From NCBI RefSeq assembly GCF_900094925.1, contig NZ_FMAY01000005.1:273240-337239 (forward strand): a stretch of 64,000 bases of DNA. The letters run 5' to 3'. Made by a program: the position numbers and the translations under genes. This document shows positions 1-7,021 of the stretch, piece after piece. How positions within the stretch are numbered: the first letter of the stretch is position 1; every line of letters begins with the position of its first letter. The notes under the pieces were generated by a model. The model saw only the letters and a list, made by a program, of their open reading frames with translations, was not told where the DNA came from and made no database searches. The DNA is from Kosakonia oryzendophytica (lineage in GTDB: Bacteria > Pseudomonadota > Gammaproteobacteria > Enterobacterales > Enterobacteriaceae).

Positions 1-629
1 GCCGCACTACAGGGTAATGCGAAGCAATGCAGCGTATGGTCACGCAGGATCCAGGTGCCGTTGGTCACTGCATCCAGCAGAGAAGCATCGTGTGAGACCA
101 TGACAAAACTGCCGGACCAGTTTTGTAAAAACTGCTCCAGCCATAGCAACGTAGGCAGATCAAGGTGGTTACCGGGCTCGTCCAGCAGGAGAAGATCCGG
201 TTCGCGGATTAATGCCCGCGCCAACAACAAGCGGGTATGCTGACCACCGCTCAGCGTCGCCGCTGTCAGGGCAATCTCCTGCGGGCTCAGTCCCATACTG
301 GCCAGTAACGCTTCGCCTCGCCAGCGCTGGCTCTCCCGTTCCGTTTCAGGGATCTGCGCCAGTACCGCCTCCAACAGCGTGACAGGCAGTAACTCAGCGG
401 GGAGATGTTGTTCCACGCGGGCTAACAGACAATGGTGCGCCACCGTCACAGTACCGGAAAGGGGGGACAGCGAACCGTCCAGTACCTTCAACAGCGTGCT
501 TTTACCGCAGCCATTGTCACCAATAAGGCCAAGGCGATCGCCTTTTTTCAGGGTAAAGGAGAGTTCGGAGAATAACGGACCGAAAGCCGTTTCAACACGG
601 ATTGATTGTGCAGATAGTAAAGTGCTCAT
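1..629 (-). CDS. ABC-F family ATPase, partial (3' end outside window)
   Basis: The first 209 residues of a soluble ABC protein are visible, read leftwards off the window edge. The Walker A motif GDNGCGKST lies near residue 40, the signature LSGGQHTRLLLARAL near residue 130 and the Walker B LLLLDEPGNHLD near residue 155, followed by the switch histidine in MVSHDAS. No membrane segment is seen and the first domain starts almost at the N-terminus, as in ABC-F translation factors and ribosome-protection proteins; an exporter half is less likely. The start is the ATG at 629, preceded by only a weak GAG. That weak site lies inside a potential stem, so translation may be controlled by the leader just upstream (733-816). 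The second ABC domain and any linker are not visible, so it cannot be assigned to a particular ABC-F subgroup. Confidence 0.85.
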   Translation of the reverse strand, partial: MSTLLSAQSIRVETAFGPLFSELSFTLKKGDRLGLIGDNGCGKSTLLKVLDGSLSPLSGTVTVAHHCLLARVEQHLPAELLPVTLLEAVLAQIPETERESQRWRGEALLASMGLSPQEIALTAATLSGGQHTRLLLARALIREPDLLLLDEPGNHLDLPTLLWLEQFLQNWSGSFVMVSHDASLLDAVTNGTWILRDHTLHCFALPCSA

Positions 630-764
630 TGCTTACTCAAGAGTTACAGGCATGTGTATGCCTCGTCAAACATCGCTGACGATAACCCGGTAAGCCCAAG
701 GGAAGGGGATTGTGTCTTCGCTCAAGCAGAAGTTATCGCAGCACGATACCGATAACGCTTGAGC
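630..764 (-). promoter_or_regulatory. Candidate leader-peptide attenuator of the ABC-F gene
   Basis: Four RNA segments on the minus strand can pair in alternative ways. Segment 1 (750-764, inside the leader ORF) pairs with segment 2 (720-742) through GCTCAAGC/GCTTGAGC and TTATCG/CGATAA. Segment 2 can instead pair with segment 3 (675-686) as GCTGCGATAAC with GTTATCGTCAGC, 11 pairs with one bulge. Segment 4 (630-646), which holds the weak ribosome site of the ABC-F gene, contains TAAC and CTTGAG, complementary to segment 1. This 1:2 versus 2:3 and 1:4 arrangement resembles erm and ABC-F translational attenuators. Pairing is read directly; the regulatory role is inference. Confidence 0.55.
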
Positions 765-816
765 AGGTGCGATCACCAAGAGTATGTGAAACATAAAACA
801 GTTCACAATACAGCAT
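733..816 (-). CDS. Short leader peptide (27 aa) upstream of the ABC-F gene
   Basis: A 27-codon frame begins at the ATG at 816 and stops with TAA at 733-735. It has the strongest Shine-Dalgarno site in this stretch (AAAGGAGG, 823-830) at good spacing, although the product is tiny. The peptide begins MLYCELFYVSH and ends SSVIGIVLR; it is hydrophobic at both ends and has no known domain. Its last nine codons overlap the first arm of the potential attenuator, which is where a stalled ribosome would change folding. It lies 104 bases upstream of the ABC-F start and in the same direction. A strong ribosome site on a tiny frame before an ABC-F gene is typical of drug-sensing leader peptides. The inducer, if any, is unknown. 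Confidence 0.6.
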   Translation of the reverse strand: MLYCELFYVSHTLGDRTCSSVIGIVLR

Positions 817-858
817 AATTAGCCTCCTTTTATATTCAGTAAGTTGATGGGTGAAAGG

Positions 859-888
859 AGTGTAGCGGGGAAATAAATGATTTGCCAG
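859..888 (-). promoter_or_regulatory. Possible sigma-70 promoter for leader and ABC-F gene
   Basis: On the minus strand a TACACT -10-like hexamer (859-864) follows a CTGGCA -35-like hexamer (883-888) with an 18-base spacer. It would start transcription about 35 bases before the leader ATG. The match to consensus is moderate. Confidence 0.35.
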
Positions 889-910
889 TGTCGCCGGTAC
901 GTACCGCGTG

Positions 911-950
911 CAAAAGCCGCCTTCACAGCCATCCGCAGATGGCTGTGAAG
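911..950 (-). terminator. Intrinsic terminator of the SDR gene
   Basis: A perfect 13-bp stem (921-933 with 938-950, arms CTTCACAGCCATC/GATGGCTGTGAAG) and a 4-base loop lie 25 bases past the SDR stop. On the minus strand it is followed by a short T run after GGCGGC. The same stem separates this gene from the leader/ABC-F unit. Confidence 0.7.
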
Positions 951-974
951 AGGCAACTGGCGCTAAACGCACCG

Positions 975-1706
975 TCAAACCTGGGTCATTCCGCCATCCA
1001 CACAGATCTCTGCCCCTGCAATGTAGCTGCTCTCATCGCTCGCCAGAAAGAGCGCTGCGTTGGCCACTTCATCGGGTTTGCCCATTCTGTGTAGCGGGAT
1101 ATTACGGGTTAACGCGTCGCGAACCTCATCAGTGACAGCCGCCATCATCTCGGTGTCAATTGGACCCGGCGCAACAACGTTAATGCGAATACCGCGGCTG
1201 GAGAGTTCACGTGTCCAGGTCCGGGCAAATGAACGCAGCGCCGCTTTACTGGCGCCGTAAACACCGTATCCCTCCGTGCCGATCGTATCGGCTATCGAAC
1301 CGATAAGCACCACGCTCGCACCGGGCTGCAACAGCGGCAGCGCGGCCTGCAAGGCAAACACAGGCGAACGAACATTCAGACCAAATATCTGGTCAAAATG
1401 CGCTTCGCTGATTTCCCCGAGGGTGGCGTATTCCGACATTCCGGCATTAATCACCAGTACATCAATGCGACCCGCTTGCGCCTTAACCGTTGCCATAATG
1501 CGGGCCAGTTCGCTTTGTTGACTCACATCCGCGCGCAGCGGCATGGAAACGCCTGACAGGGTGCGACTGGCTACCTGGAGCTCCTCATCACGGCGTGAAG
1601 TAAACCAGGTTGTTGCCCCTTCACGGGTGAAACGCTGGCTGATTGCCAGGCCAATGCCTTTTGCACCGCCAAGCACCACAGCCACTTTATTGTCTAATCT
1701 GCCCAT
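975..1706 (-). CDS. SDR-family NAD(P)-dependent oxidoreductase
   Basis: A 243-residue classical short-chain dehydrogenase. The cofactor loop reads LGGAKGIG near residue 12, NAG appears near residue 85, and the catalytic Ser, Tyr and Lys fall in the IGSIADTIG and YGASK stretch near residues 135-155. The C-terminal PG and SSYIAGAEICVDGG segments are usual for the family. I placed the start at the ATG at 1706 because GGAGAG lies just upstream; an in-frame ATG at 1763 would add 19 residues without a ribosome site. The gene is transcribed away from an HxlR-type regulator, the common arrangement in which the regulator senses a reactive aldehyde or quinone and controls an oxidoreductase. The substrate cannot be told from sequence. 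Confidence 0.9.
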   Translation of the reverse strand: MGRLDNKVAVVLGGAKGIGLAISQRFTREGATTWFTSRRDEELQVASRTLSGVSMPLRADVSQQSELARIMATVKAQAGRIDVLVINAGMSEYATLGEISEAHFDQIFGLNVRSPVFALQAALPLLQPGASVVLIGSIADTIGTEGYGVYGASKAALRSFARTWTRELSSRGIRINVVAPGPIDTEMMAAVTDEVRDALTRNIPLHRMGKPDEVANAALFLASDESSYIAGAEICVDGGMTQV

Positions 1707-1736
1707 CTGTTCTCTCCGGTTTGAGTGGAAAACAGA

Positions 1737-1762
1737 TGATATAAATTTTATACTTAATATCA
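1737..1762. promoter_or_regulatory. Possible HxlR operator in divergent region
   Basis: Arms TGATAT (1737-1742) and ATATCA (1757-1762) form an inverted repeat with a 14-base spacer, and another TGATATC follows at about 1784. It sits midway between the divergent SDR and HxlR genes in an AT-rich stretch. Binding by the adjacent regulator is an inference from position only. Confidence 0.3.
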
Positions 1763-1805
1763 ATTACGCACTTTGTTTATATCTGATATCGCGGAGTATA
1801 TCGCT

Positions 1806-2195
1806 ATGGAGAAAATTGACTGTAACAGCCTGAACAATGTGGGAAAAACCCGCTGGGTACTGGAACACATCACCAATAAATGGTCGATTATGATCCTCAC
1901 GGTACTCTGCACTGAACCTGCCCGCTTTAATGAAATCCGCCGTCGGCTGGATGGCATTACCCACAAAGCGCTGGCGGATGCGCTAAAACGGTTGGAGCGC
2001 AATGGACTGGTGCGCCGTGAAGTACTGCCGACTTCGCCGGTGGGCGTGGAGTACAGCATCACACCGCTGGCGCAGACGCTACAACAACCGTTTATGGCAC
2101 TGAATGATTGGGCACTGGAGTACGGTCCGGCACTGGAGCGAGCGCAGGCGGCCTACGATCTTGTCCATGCCAATGAAGAAACAACAACGGATTAG
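1806..2195 (+). CDS. HxlR-family transcriptional regulator
   Basis: A 129-residue winged-helix regulator. The N-terminal Cys typical of redox- and aldehyde-sensing members is at residue 6 (EKIDCN), followed by the family signature ITNKWSIMIL, RFNEIRRRLDGITHKALADAL (recognition helix) and a C-terminal dimer helix around FMALNDWALEYG. I chose the ATG at 1806, with GGAG about ten bases upstream; an earlier in-frame ATG at 1773 would add 11 residues. It diverges from the SDR gene and probably controls both. It is convergent with maeA. Confidence 0.88.
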   Translation: MEKIDCNSLNNVGKTRWVLEHITNKWSIMILTVLCTEPARFNEIRRRLDGITHKALADALKRLERNGLVRREVLPTSPVGVEYSITPLAQTLQQPFMALNDWALEYGPALERAQAAYDLVHANEETTTD

Positions 2196-2211
2196 GTGAT
2201 CAGCGCGGGCA

Positions 2212-2237
2212 CACCCGGAGCACAGCGACTCCGGGTG
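2212..2237. terminator. Hairpin between convergent HxlR and maeA genes
   Basis: Perfect 9-bp arms CACCCGGAG (2212-2220) and CTCCGGGTG (2229-2237) with an 8-base loop lie 16 bases past the HxlR stop and 12 bases past the maeA stop. Neither side has a clear T run, so it may be a bidirectional terminator or an RNA-stabilising hairpin. Confidence 0.5.
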
Positions 2238-2249
2238 GAAAACAGGCGG

Positions 2250-3953
2250 TTAGATCGAGGTACGGCGATAGCTGCGGTACTTCGGCTCCCAGAAGTTATC
2301 ATTAATGGCTTGTTCCAGCGCTTCGGCAGAGGTTTTCACCGCCAGGCCTTGTTGCTGTGCCATTTTGCCGACGGCAAACGCAATAGCGCGCGACACTTTC
2401 TGAATATCTTTCAGCTCCGGCAACACCAGCCCTTCGCCATTAAGCAGCAACGGCGAGTATTCTGCCAGCGTTTCACTTGCCGCCATCAGCATTTCATCGG
2501 TAATGCGTGACGCCCCTGCGGAGATCACCCCCAGACCAATGCCAGGGAAGATATAGGCGTTGTTGCACTGTGCAATTGGGTAGGTTTTCTCTTTCCACTG
2601 CACCGGCGCAAACGGGCTACCGGTTGCGACCAACGCCATACCGTCAGTCCAACTGATGATGTCCTGCGGCGTCGCTTCCACACGGGAGGTCGGGTTAGAG
2701 AGCGGCATAATAATCGGGCGCGGGCAGTGTTTGTGCATTTCACGGATGATCTCTTCCGTGAACAGCCCGGTCTGACCGGAAACGCCAATCAAAATGTCCG
2801 GTTTCACATTGCGCACCACATCCAGCAGGGAGATGGCTTCGCTCTGGGTTTCGCGATCCCAGTTTTGCAGATTTTCACGTTTCTGCACCAGCTTGCTCTG
2901 GAACGGCAGCAAGTTTGGCATTTCGTCGGTCAGCAGACCAAAGCGATCCACCATATAGACTTTCTGGCGTGCATCCGCTTCGCTCAGACCTTCGCGCTGG
3001 GTCTGCGCAATAATCTGCTCGGCAATCCCGCAGCCAGCGGAACCCGCGCCGAGGAAGACGATTTTCTGCTGGCTCAACTGGCTGCCCGCTGCGCGGCTGG
3101 CGGCAATCAGTGTCCCGACAGTCACGGCTGCGGTTCCCTGAATATCATCGTTAAACGAGCAGATTTCGTTGCGGTAGCGATTCAACAGCGGCATGGCGTT
3201 TTTCTGCGCAAAATCTTCAAATTGCAGCAGCACATCCGGCCAGCGTTGTTTGACCGCCTGGATAAATTCATCGACAAACGCGTAGTACTCATCCCCCGTA
3301 ATACGTGGGTGGCGCGAGCCCATATACAGCGGATCGTTAATCAGTTGCTGGTTGTTGGTACCAACGTCCAGCACCACCGGCAGGGTATACGCCGGGCTGA
3401 TCCCGCCGCAGGAGGTATAAAGCGAGAGCTTACCGATTGGAATGCCCATTCCGCCAATCCCCTGGTCGCCCAGGCCAAGGATGCGCTCGCCGTCGGTGAC
3501 AACAATCACTTTGATATTGTGGTTGGGGACGTTTTGCAGAATGTCGTCCATGTTGCCGCGATTCTGCCAGGAGATAAACACGCCGCGCGCGCGACGGTAA
3601 ATGTCCGAAAAACGTTCACAAGCCCAACCGACCGTTGGGGTATAGATCACCGGCATCATCTCTTCGAGATGGTTATCCACCAGGCGATAGAAAAGGGTTT
3701 CGTTCGTGTCCTGGATGTTACGCAGGTAAATGTGCTTATCAATATCGGTTTTAAAACCCTGATATTGTAGCCAGGCACGTTCCGCCTGTTCTTCAATCGT
3801 TTCAACCACTTCGGGCAACAGACCCAGCAGGTTGAAGCTGCTGCGCTCTTCCATGCTGAAGGCGCTGCCTTTGTTCAGCAGGGGAAACTCCAGCAACACG
3901 GGGCCGGCATAGGGGATATACAACGATCGGTTTTTATTATGTTTGGCATTCAT
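2250..3953 (-). CDS. maeA: NAD-dependent malic enzyme
   Basis: A 567-residue protein that closely resembles E. coli MaeA (SfcA, 565 residues) along its whole length. It oxidatively decarboxylates malate to pyruvate with NAD in the cytosol. Recognisable segments are [20 protein letters not shown] at the N-terminus, the catalytic-Tyr region [22 protein letters not shown], the metal site QFEDF, the dinucleotide fold [13 protein letters not shown] and [13 protein letters not shown]. The C-terminus ends YRSYRRTSI as in E. coli. The ATG at 3953 is followed closely by the conserved region. It is followed upstream by sra, the same order as in E. coli. Divergence from E. coli is modest and no key residue appears lost. 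Confidence 0.97.
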   Translation of the reverse strand: MNAKHNKNRSLYIPYAGPVLLEFPLLNKGSAFSMEERSSFNLLGLLPEVVETIEEQAERAWLQYQGFKTDIDKHIYLRNIQDTNETLFYRLVDNHLEEMMPVIYTPTVGWACERFSDIYRRARGVFISWQNRGNMDDILQNVPNHNIKVIVVTDGERILGLGDQGIGGMGIPIGKLSLYTSCGGISPAYTLPVVLDVGTNNQQLINDPLYMGSRHPRITGDEYYAFVDEFIQAVKQRWPDVLLQFEDFAQKNAMPLLNRYRNEICSFNDDIQGTAAVTVGTLIAASRAAGSQLSQQKIVFLGAGSAGCGIAEQIIAQTQREGLSEADARQKVYMVDRFGLLTDEMPNLLPFQSKLVQKRENLQNWDRETQSEAISLLDVVRNVKPDILIGVSGQTGLFTEEIIREMHKHCPRPIIMPLSNPTSRVEATPQDIISWTDGMALVATGSPFAPVQWKEKTYPIAQCNNAYIFPGIGLGVISAGASRITDEMLMAASETLAEYSPLLLNGEGLVLPELKDIQKVSRAIAFAVGKMAQQQGLAVKTSAEALEQAINDNFWEPKYRSYRRTSI

Positions 3954-4095
3954 CTTACTGCTCCTTTATCAACGATCACTCCGCGTGGCATAGCGTAGCG
4001 GGTGGGTACTGCGGCGGGCGCAAGTATAAAGCATCAATACGGTAAATACTTCCTATTCGCGGCATTCGTTGATTGAATTTTTATCAAGCAGAAGA

Positions 4096-4127
4096 GAAAA
4101 CAAAACGCCACTCCGAATGGAGTGGCG
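4096..4127 (-). terminator. Intrinsic terminator of sra
   Basis: On the minus strand CGCCACTCC and GGAGTGGCG form a 9-bp stem with a 4-base loop (4106-4127) and are followed by TTTTGTTTTC. It ends 13 bases after the sra stop and separates sra from maeA. Confidence 0.9.
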
Positions 4128-4140
4128 AGGGTGGAAAACA

Positions 4141-4278
4141 TTAGCCAGCGCGGCGATGACGCCCGGAACGATGGACCACCACCGTTTCTTCGTGGTTGTC
4201 TTTGGTCACCACTTTGCGGGTATTAGACACTTTGTAATCCAGTCCCATGATATGACGTGCCTGACGGTTCGATTTCAT
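4141..4278 (-). CDS. sra: Stationary-phase ribosome-associated protein Sra
   Basis: A 45-residue basic protein beginning [19 protein letters not shown], the same length and opening as E. coli Sra (RpsV, protein S22), a small subunit-associated protein that accumulates in stationary phase. The C-terminal half (ending GRHRRAG) differs from E. coli but keeps the basic character. A strong AAGGAG lies seven bases before the ATG. It has its own terminator, so it is probably monocistronic. Its place next to maeA supports orthology. Confidence 0.92.
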   Translation of the reverse strand: MKSNRQARHIMGLDYKVSNTRKVVTKDNHEETVVVHRSGRHRRAG

Positions 4279-4483
4279 GCTTACTCCTTAATCCAGTTCA
4301 ATGTTTCAAGGACAAGCCCGGTAAACTGCGCCGGGCGAAATACAATCTCATCATTGCGCGGTATAAAAAACATACCGGACTGTCATCCTCGGACATCGTG
4401 ACGCAAAGCGCAAGCGATTGACGACTTTTAAGAACAGTCTCTTATTATTCGTGGCGCAGGTCATAGAATTGAACAATAAACGA

Positions 4484-4507
4484 ACTTGATCACTTGACTG
4501 ATCAAGT
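4484..4507. promoter_or_regulatory. Candidate GntR operator of the PTS/lactonase operon
   Basis: A perfect 9-bp inverted repeat, ACTTGATCA (4484-4492) and TGATCAAGT (4499-4507), with a 6-base spacer. It covers the -35 region of the putative operon promoter and lies 55 bases before the first gene. The last gene of the operon encodes a GntR/UTRA regulator, which fits local repression relieved by a sugar-phosphate. The repeat is seen; the binding is inferred. Confidence 0.6.
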
Positions 4508-4523
4508 GAACCAAACCTATTTT
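4494..4523 (+). promoter_or_regulatory. Possible promoter of the PTS/lactonase operon
   Basis: TTGACT (4494-4499) and TATTTT (4518-4523) are spaced by 18 bases and overlap the palindromic operator, as expected for a repressible promoter. The -10 match is only moderate. Confidence 0.45.
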
Positions 4524-4561
4524 TGATGGGCATCTTCCATTTGCTTTCAGAGGGTTGCCCG

Positions 4562-5545
4562 ATGGGTTTTATTCGTACGTTGCATGGAGATATTGCCCCC
4601 GCCCAGCTGGGTGTGACCTACAGTCACGATCATATCTACTGCATTCCGCCGTATTGGGCAGAGCGTAACGATGAGGATCTGCTGCTGGATTCAGCGGAAG
4701 CCTCGGAAAGGGAGCTGGCGGATTTTCGCGCCGCTGGCGGGGACTCTTTCTATGACGCCACCGCGCCGGATTATGGCAGACAGGTCGAGGTTGTTGCCAG
4801 AATCGCACAGCGTCAGCACGTACAGATCATTGCTACCGCCGGGTTTAACAAAGGCTTCCTCTGGAGCTGCAAACGCCCTGGTCACAACGACACGTTTGCA
4901 CAGTGGATTGAACGCTCGCCGTTGGACGCACTGGTGGAGCACGTTGTCCGCGAAGTGACGGACGGCATCGATGGCAGCCAGTACCGGGCTGGCGTGGTGA
5001 AATGCGGCACCGGCTATAACATGATTTCGCCACTTGAACGCAAAACGCTGGAAGTGATCGTTCGCGCGCAGCAAATTACCGGCGCGCCGATGCACAGCCA
5101 TACGGAAATGGGCACCATGGCGCTGGAACAGACGCAGGTGTTTAAAACGCTTGGTCTTGATATGTCCCGTTTGTGCTTTGCACATATGGACCGAAACCCC
5201 GATCCCTGGTTACATCGTCAAATCGCCAACACCGGGGCGTACCTCTCTTTTGACGGTATTACCAGGATAAAATATCACCCTGAACATATTCGTACACAGG
5301 CCATCCTCGAACTGTGTAAAAGGGGATATCAAAAACAGATCCTGATCGGTGGCGATTTCGCCCGTAAAAGCATGAGCGCCCACTATGGAAAAGGGGGGCT
5401 GGGATTGAAGTTTATCCTGGCGGACTGGCGGCCAAGGTTTATAGAAGAAGCGCATGAAGCCGGTTTTGACGGCGAGGCACTGCTGCATGATTTTTTCATT
5501 GCTAATCCGGCCCGTTATTTTACCTTCAGCCAGGGTAGCCAATGA
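4562..5545 (+). CDS. Phosphotriesterase-family hydrolase, probable sugar-phosphate lactonase
   Basis: A 327-residue TIM-barrel protein of the amidohydrolase superfamily. Metal ligands are visible in order: HDH (TYSHDHIY, residues near 20), the bridging Lys in VVKCGTG near residue 145, His in PMHSHTE near 180 and in CFAHMDR near 210, and Asp in LIGGDFARKS near 265. Family members in PTS operons, such as the phospho-furanose lactonases, open phosphorylated lactones, and that fits an ascorbate-type PTS here better than true organophosphate hydrolysis. The start at 4562 has AGAGG upstream; an in-frame TTG/ATG pair at 4523-4526 is less likely. The stop overlaps the next ATG in ATGA, so the two are probably translationally coupled. 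Confidence 0.85.
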   Translation: MGFIRTLHGDIAPAQLGVTYSHDHIYCIPPYWAERNDEDLLLDSAEASERELADFRAAGGDSFYDATAPDYGRQVEVVARIAQRQHVQIIATAGFNKGFLWSCKRPGHNDTFAQWIERSPLDALVEHVVREVTDGIDGSQYRAGVVKCGTGYNMISPLERKTLEVIVRAQQITGAPMHSHTEMGTMALEQTQVFKTLGLDMSRLCFAHMDRNPDPWLHRQIANTGAYLSFDGITRIKYHPEHIRTQAILELCKRGYQKQILIGGDFARKSMSAHYGKGGLGLKFILADWRPRFIEEAHEAGFDGEALLHDFFIANPARYFTFSQGSQ

Positions 5546-6276
5546 AGCTGCAAATGCTGAACGAATCGCAGGCCAGTGCGGCGCTGCGCCGGGCGCAGAT
5601 AGCCTTACTGCCATTGGGCGCGGTAGAACCGCACGGCGATCATCTGCCGTTGGCAACGGACAATCTGCTGGCAGAGCGTTTTTGCGAACGACTCGATGCA
5701 GCCCTTGGCGAAGCATCCGTAATGCTGCCAGTGCTACCGTTTAGCCAGGTCTGGTCGTTACAGGGTCACGCTGGTGCGGTGGATATTGGTAACGATTTAC
5801 TGAGTCAGCTTTTACAGGCGCTGGCGCGCAATATGGCAGGCTATGGCATTCCGGCGCTGGCGGTCATTAATGCGCATTACGGTAATTTTGACGCCATAAA
5901 AAGCGCGGCCAGGGCATTGAAAAAAGAGGGCATTACGCTACTCAGCTACACCTGGGCGGGTATGAATGATTGCGTGCATCGTCTACGGGAATCGAAAGAG
6001 GCCAAAGCCGGATATATGCATGCTGATGAGATTGAAACCTCCCTGATGCTGGAACTGGCTCCGGAAGCGGTGCAGATGGCGCAGGCAAGGGCGCACTATC
6101 CTGAGTTCCCCCCTAATTTCGCCTGGCAACAGATGCACTGGACGGAGTTTTCCGACTATGCGGTGCTGGGCGATCCGCGTTGCGCCACGGCAGAAAAAGG
6201 GGCAGCGCTTGTCCAGCAGGCACTGGACACCACGCTCCACTCTCTTCGTCACTATCTTGCGCAGGTATCCCGATGA
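5542..6276 (+). CDS. Creatininase-family amidohydrolase
   Basis: A 244-residue protein of the creatininase/formamide-hydrolase fold. The N-terminal strand and metal motif ALLPLGAVEPHGDHLPLATDN (residues near 24-44) carry the Glu-His-Asp-His ligands. Further family motifs are a Gly-rich VWSLQGHAGAVDIG, VINAHYGNFDAI with its conserved Asn and His, and HADEIETSLML with the final metal Glu. The substrate is probably a carbohydrate-derived amide or lactone made from the imported sugar, not creatinine. It overlaps its neighbours by ATGA on both sides, placing it firmly inside the operon. Similar gene neighbourhoods (creatininase, phosphotriesterase, Ula-type PTS) are known from Listeria, recalled from memory. 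Confidence 0.85.
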   Translation: MKLQMLNESQASAALRRAQIALLPLGAVEPHGDHLPLATDNLLAERFCERLDAALGEASVMLPVLPFSQVWSLQGHAGAVDIGNDLLSQLLQALARNMAGYGIPALAVINAHYGNFDAIKSAARALKKEGITLLSYTWAGMNDCVHRLRESKEAKAGYMHADEIETSLMLELAPEAVQMAQARAHYPEFPPNFAWQQMHWTEFSDYAVLGDPRCATAEKGAALVQQALDTTLHSLRHYLAQVSR

Positions 6277-6707
6277 TTGCACGCCAGGCCATACAACTGG
6301 ACCATCCCGCAAACACGCCGGAGCAGGCGATTCTGGCAGCAGGCAACGCGCTGCTGGCAAGCGATGCGTGCACTGAACGTTATGTCCAGGCGATGGTGGA
6401 CAATTTTCATCAATTCGGCCCCTATTTTGTGATAGCGCCAGGTCTGGCAATGCCCCATGCACGGCCAGAACAGGGCGCGCTGACGCCGCAAATCAGTTTT
6501 ATCCGCCTGCGCCAGCCTGTGGCGTTTGGACACAGTGATAACGATCCCGTCTCGCTGGTGCTGGGGTTATCCGCAACTGGCCAGGATCAGCATATTCAAC
6601 TTATCCAGCAACTGGTGACATTGCTCAGCAATGAGCATACGTACCACACTTTTCTGCACAGCACGGACGCAGAAGCGATTTTCTCCTGTTTTACGCACAA
6701 GAATTAA
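6273..6707 (+). CDS. PTS sugar transporter subunit IIA (mannitol/fructose/ascorbate type)
   Basis: A 144-residue cytoplasmic IIA protein. The phosphoryl-accepting His is H62 in GLAMPHARPE, the standard motif for the mannitol-fructose-nitrogen IIA fold, and the segment GLSATGQDQHIQLIQQLVTLL is typical of the same family. It receives phosphate from HPr and passes it to IIB encoded 30 bases downstream. The ATG at 6273 overlaps the previous stop by ATGA. Confidence 0.92.
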   Translation: MIARQAIQLDHPANTPEQAILAAGNALLASDACTERYVQAMVDNFHQFGPYFVIAPGLAMPHARPEQGALTPQISFIRLRQPVAFGHSDNDPVSLVLGLSATGQDQHIQLIQQLVTLLSNEHTYHTFLHSTDAEAIFSCFTHKN

Positions 6708-6737
6708 TCACGGAATCACGCACTTCGAGGGCTGATA

Positions 6738-7019
6738 ATGAAAATTCTGACGGTTTGCGGTTTAGGCATGGGCTCCAGCCTGATTTTAAAAATGAACGTC
6801 GAAACGGTATTACAAAAAAACGGTATTCAGGCGTCTGTCGAACACATGGATGTCTCTTCCGCCTCTTCGGCGCAGGCCGACCTGGTGATCACCAATAGTG
6901 AACTGGTGGACAACCTGCGCCAGCTTTCCTGTCCGGTGGTGGTGGTGAATAACTACATTGATACACAGGAAATCACCCGCGCCTTAGCACAGGCGGGCGT
7001 ACTGAAAGAGGGTGCCTGA
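6738..7019 (+). CDS. PTS sugar transporter subunit IIB (ascorbate type)
   Basis: A 93-residue IIB protein of the UlaB/lactose-like fold. The phosphocysteine is Cys7 in ILTVCGLGMGSSLI, a P-loop near the N-terminus. A good ribosome site (CGAGGG) precedes the ATG. It lies between the IIA and IIC genes and presumably phosphorylates the sugar as it crosses the IIC subunit. Confidence 0.93.
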   Translation: MKILTVCGLGMGSSLILKMNVETVLQKNGIQASVEHMDVSSASSAQADLVITNSELVDNLRQLSCPVVVVNNYIDTQEITRALAQAGVLKEGA

Positions 7020-7021
7020 TC

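Noticed and set aside
2727..3770. Long plus-strand frame of 347 codons
   Set aside because: It lies wholly antisense to maeA and has the composition of a reverse-strand shadow of a GC-rich gene.
4023..4028. TATACT as a maeA -10 element
   Set aside because: No matching -35 at a proper distance, so no promoter is called.
4360..4378. Inverted repeat CGGTAT/ATACCG upstream of sra
   Set aside because: Arms are only six bases and no T run or promoter overlaps it in a telling way.
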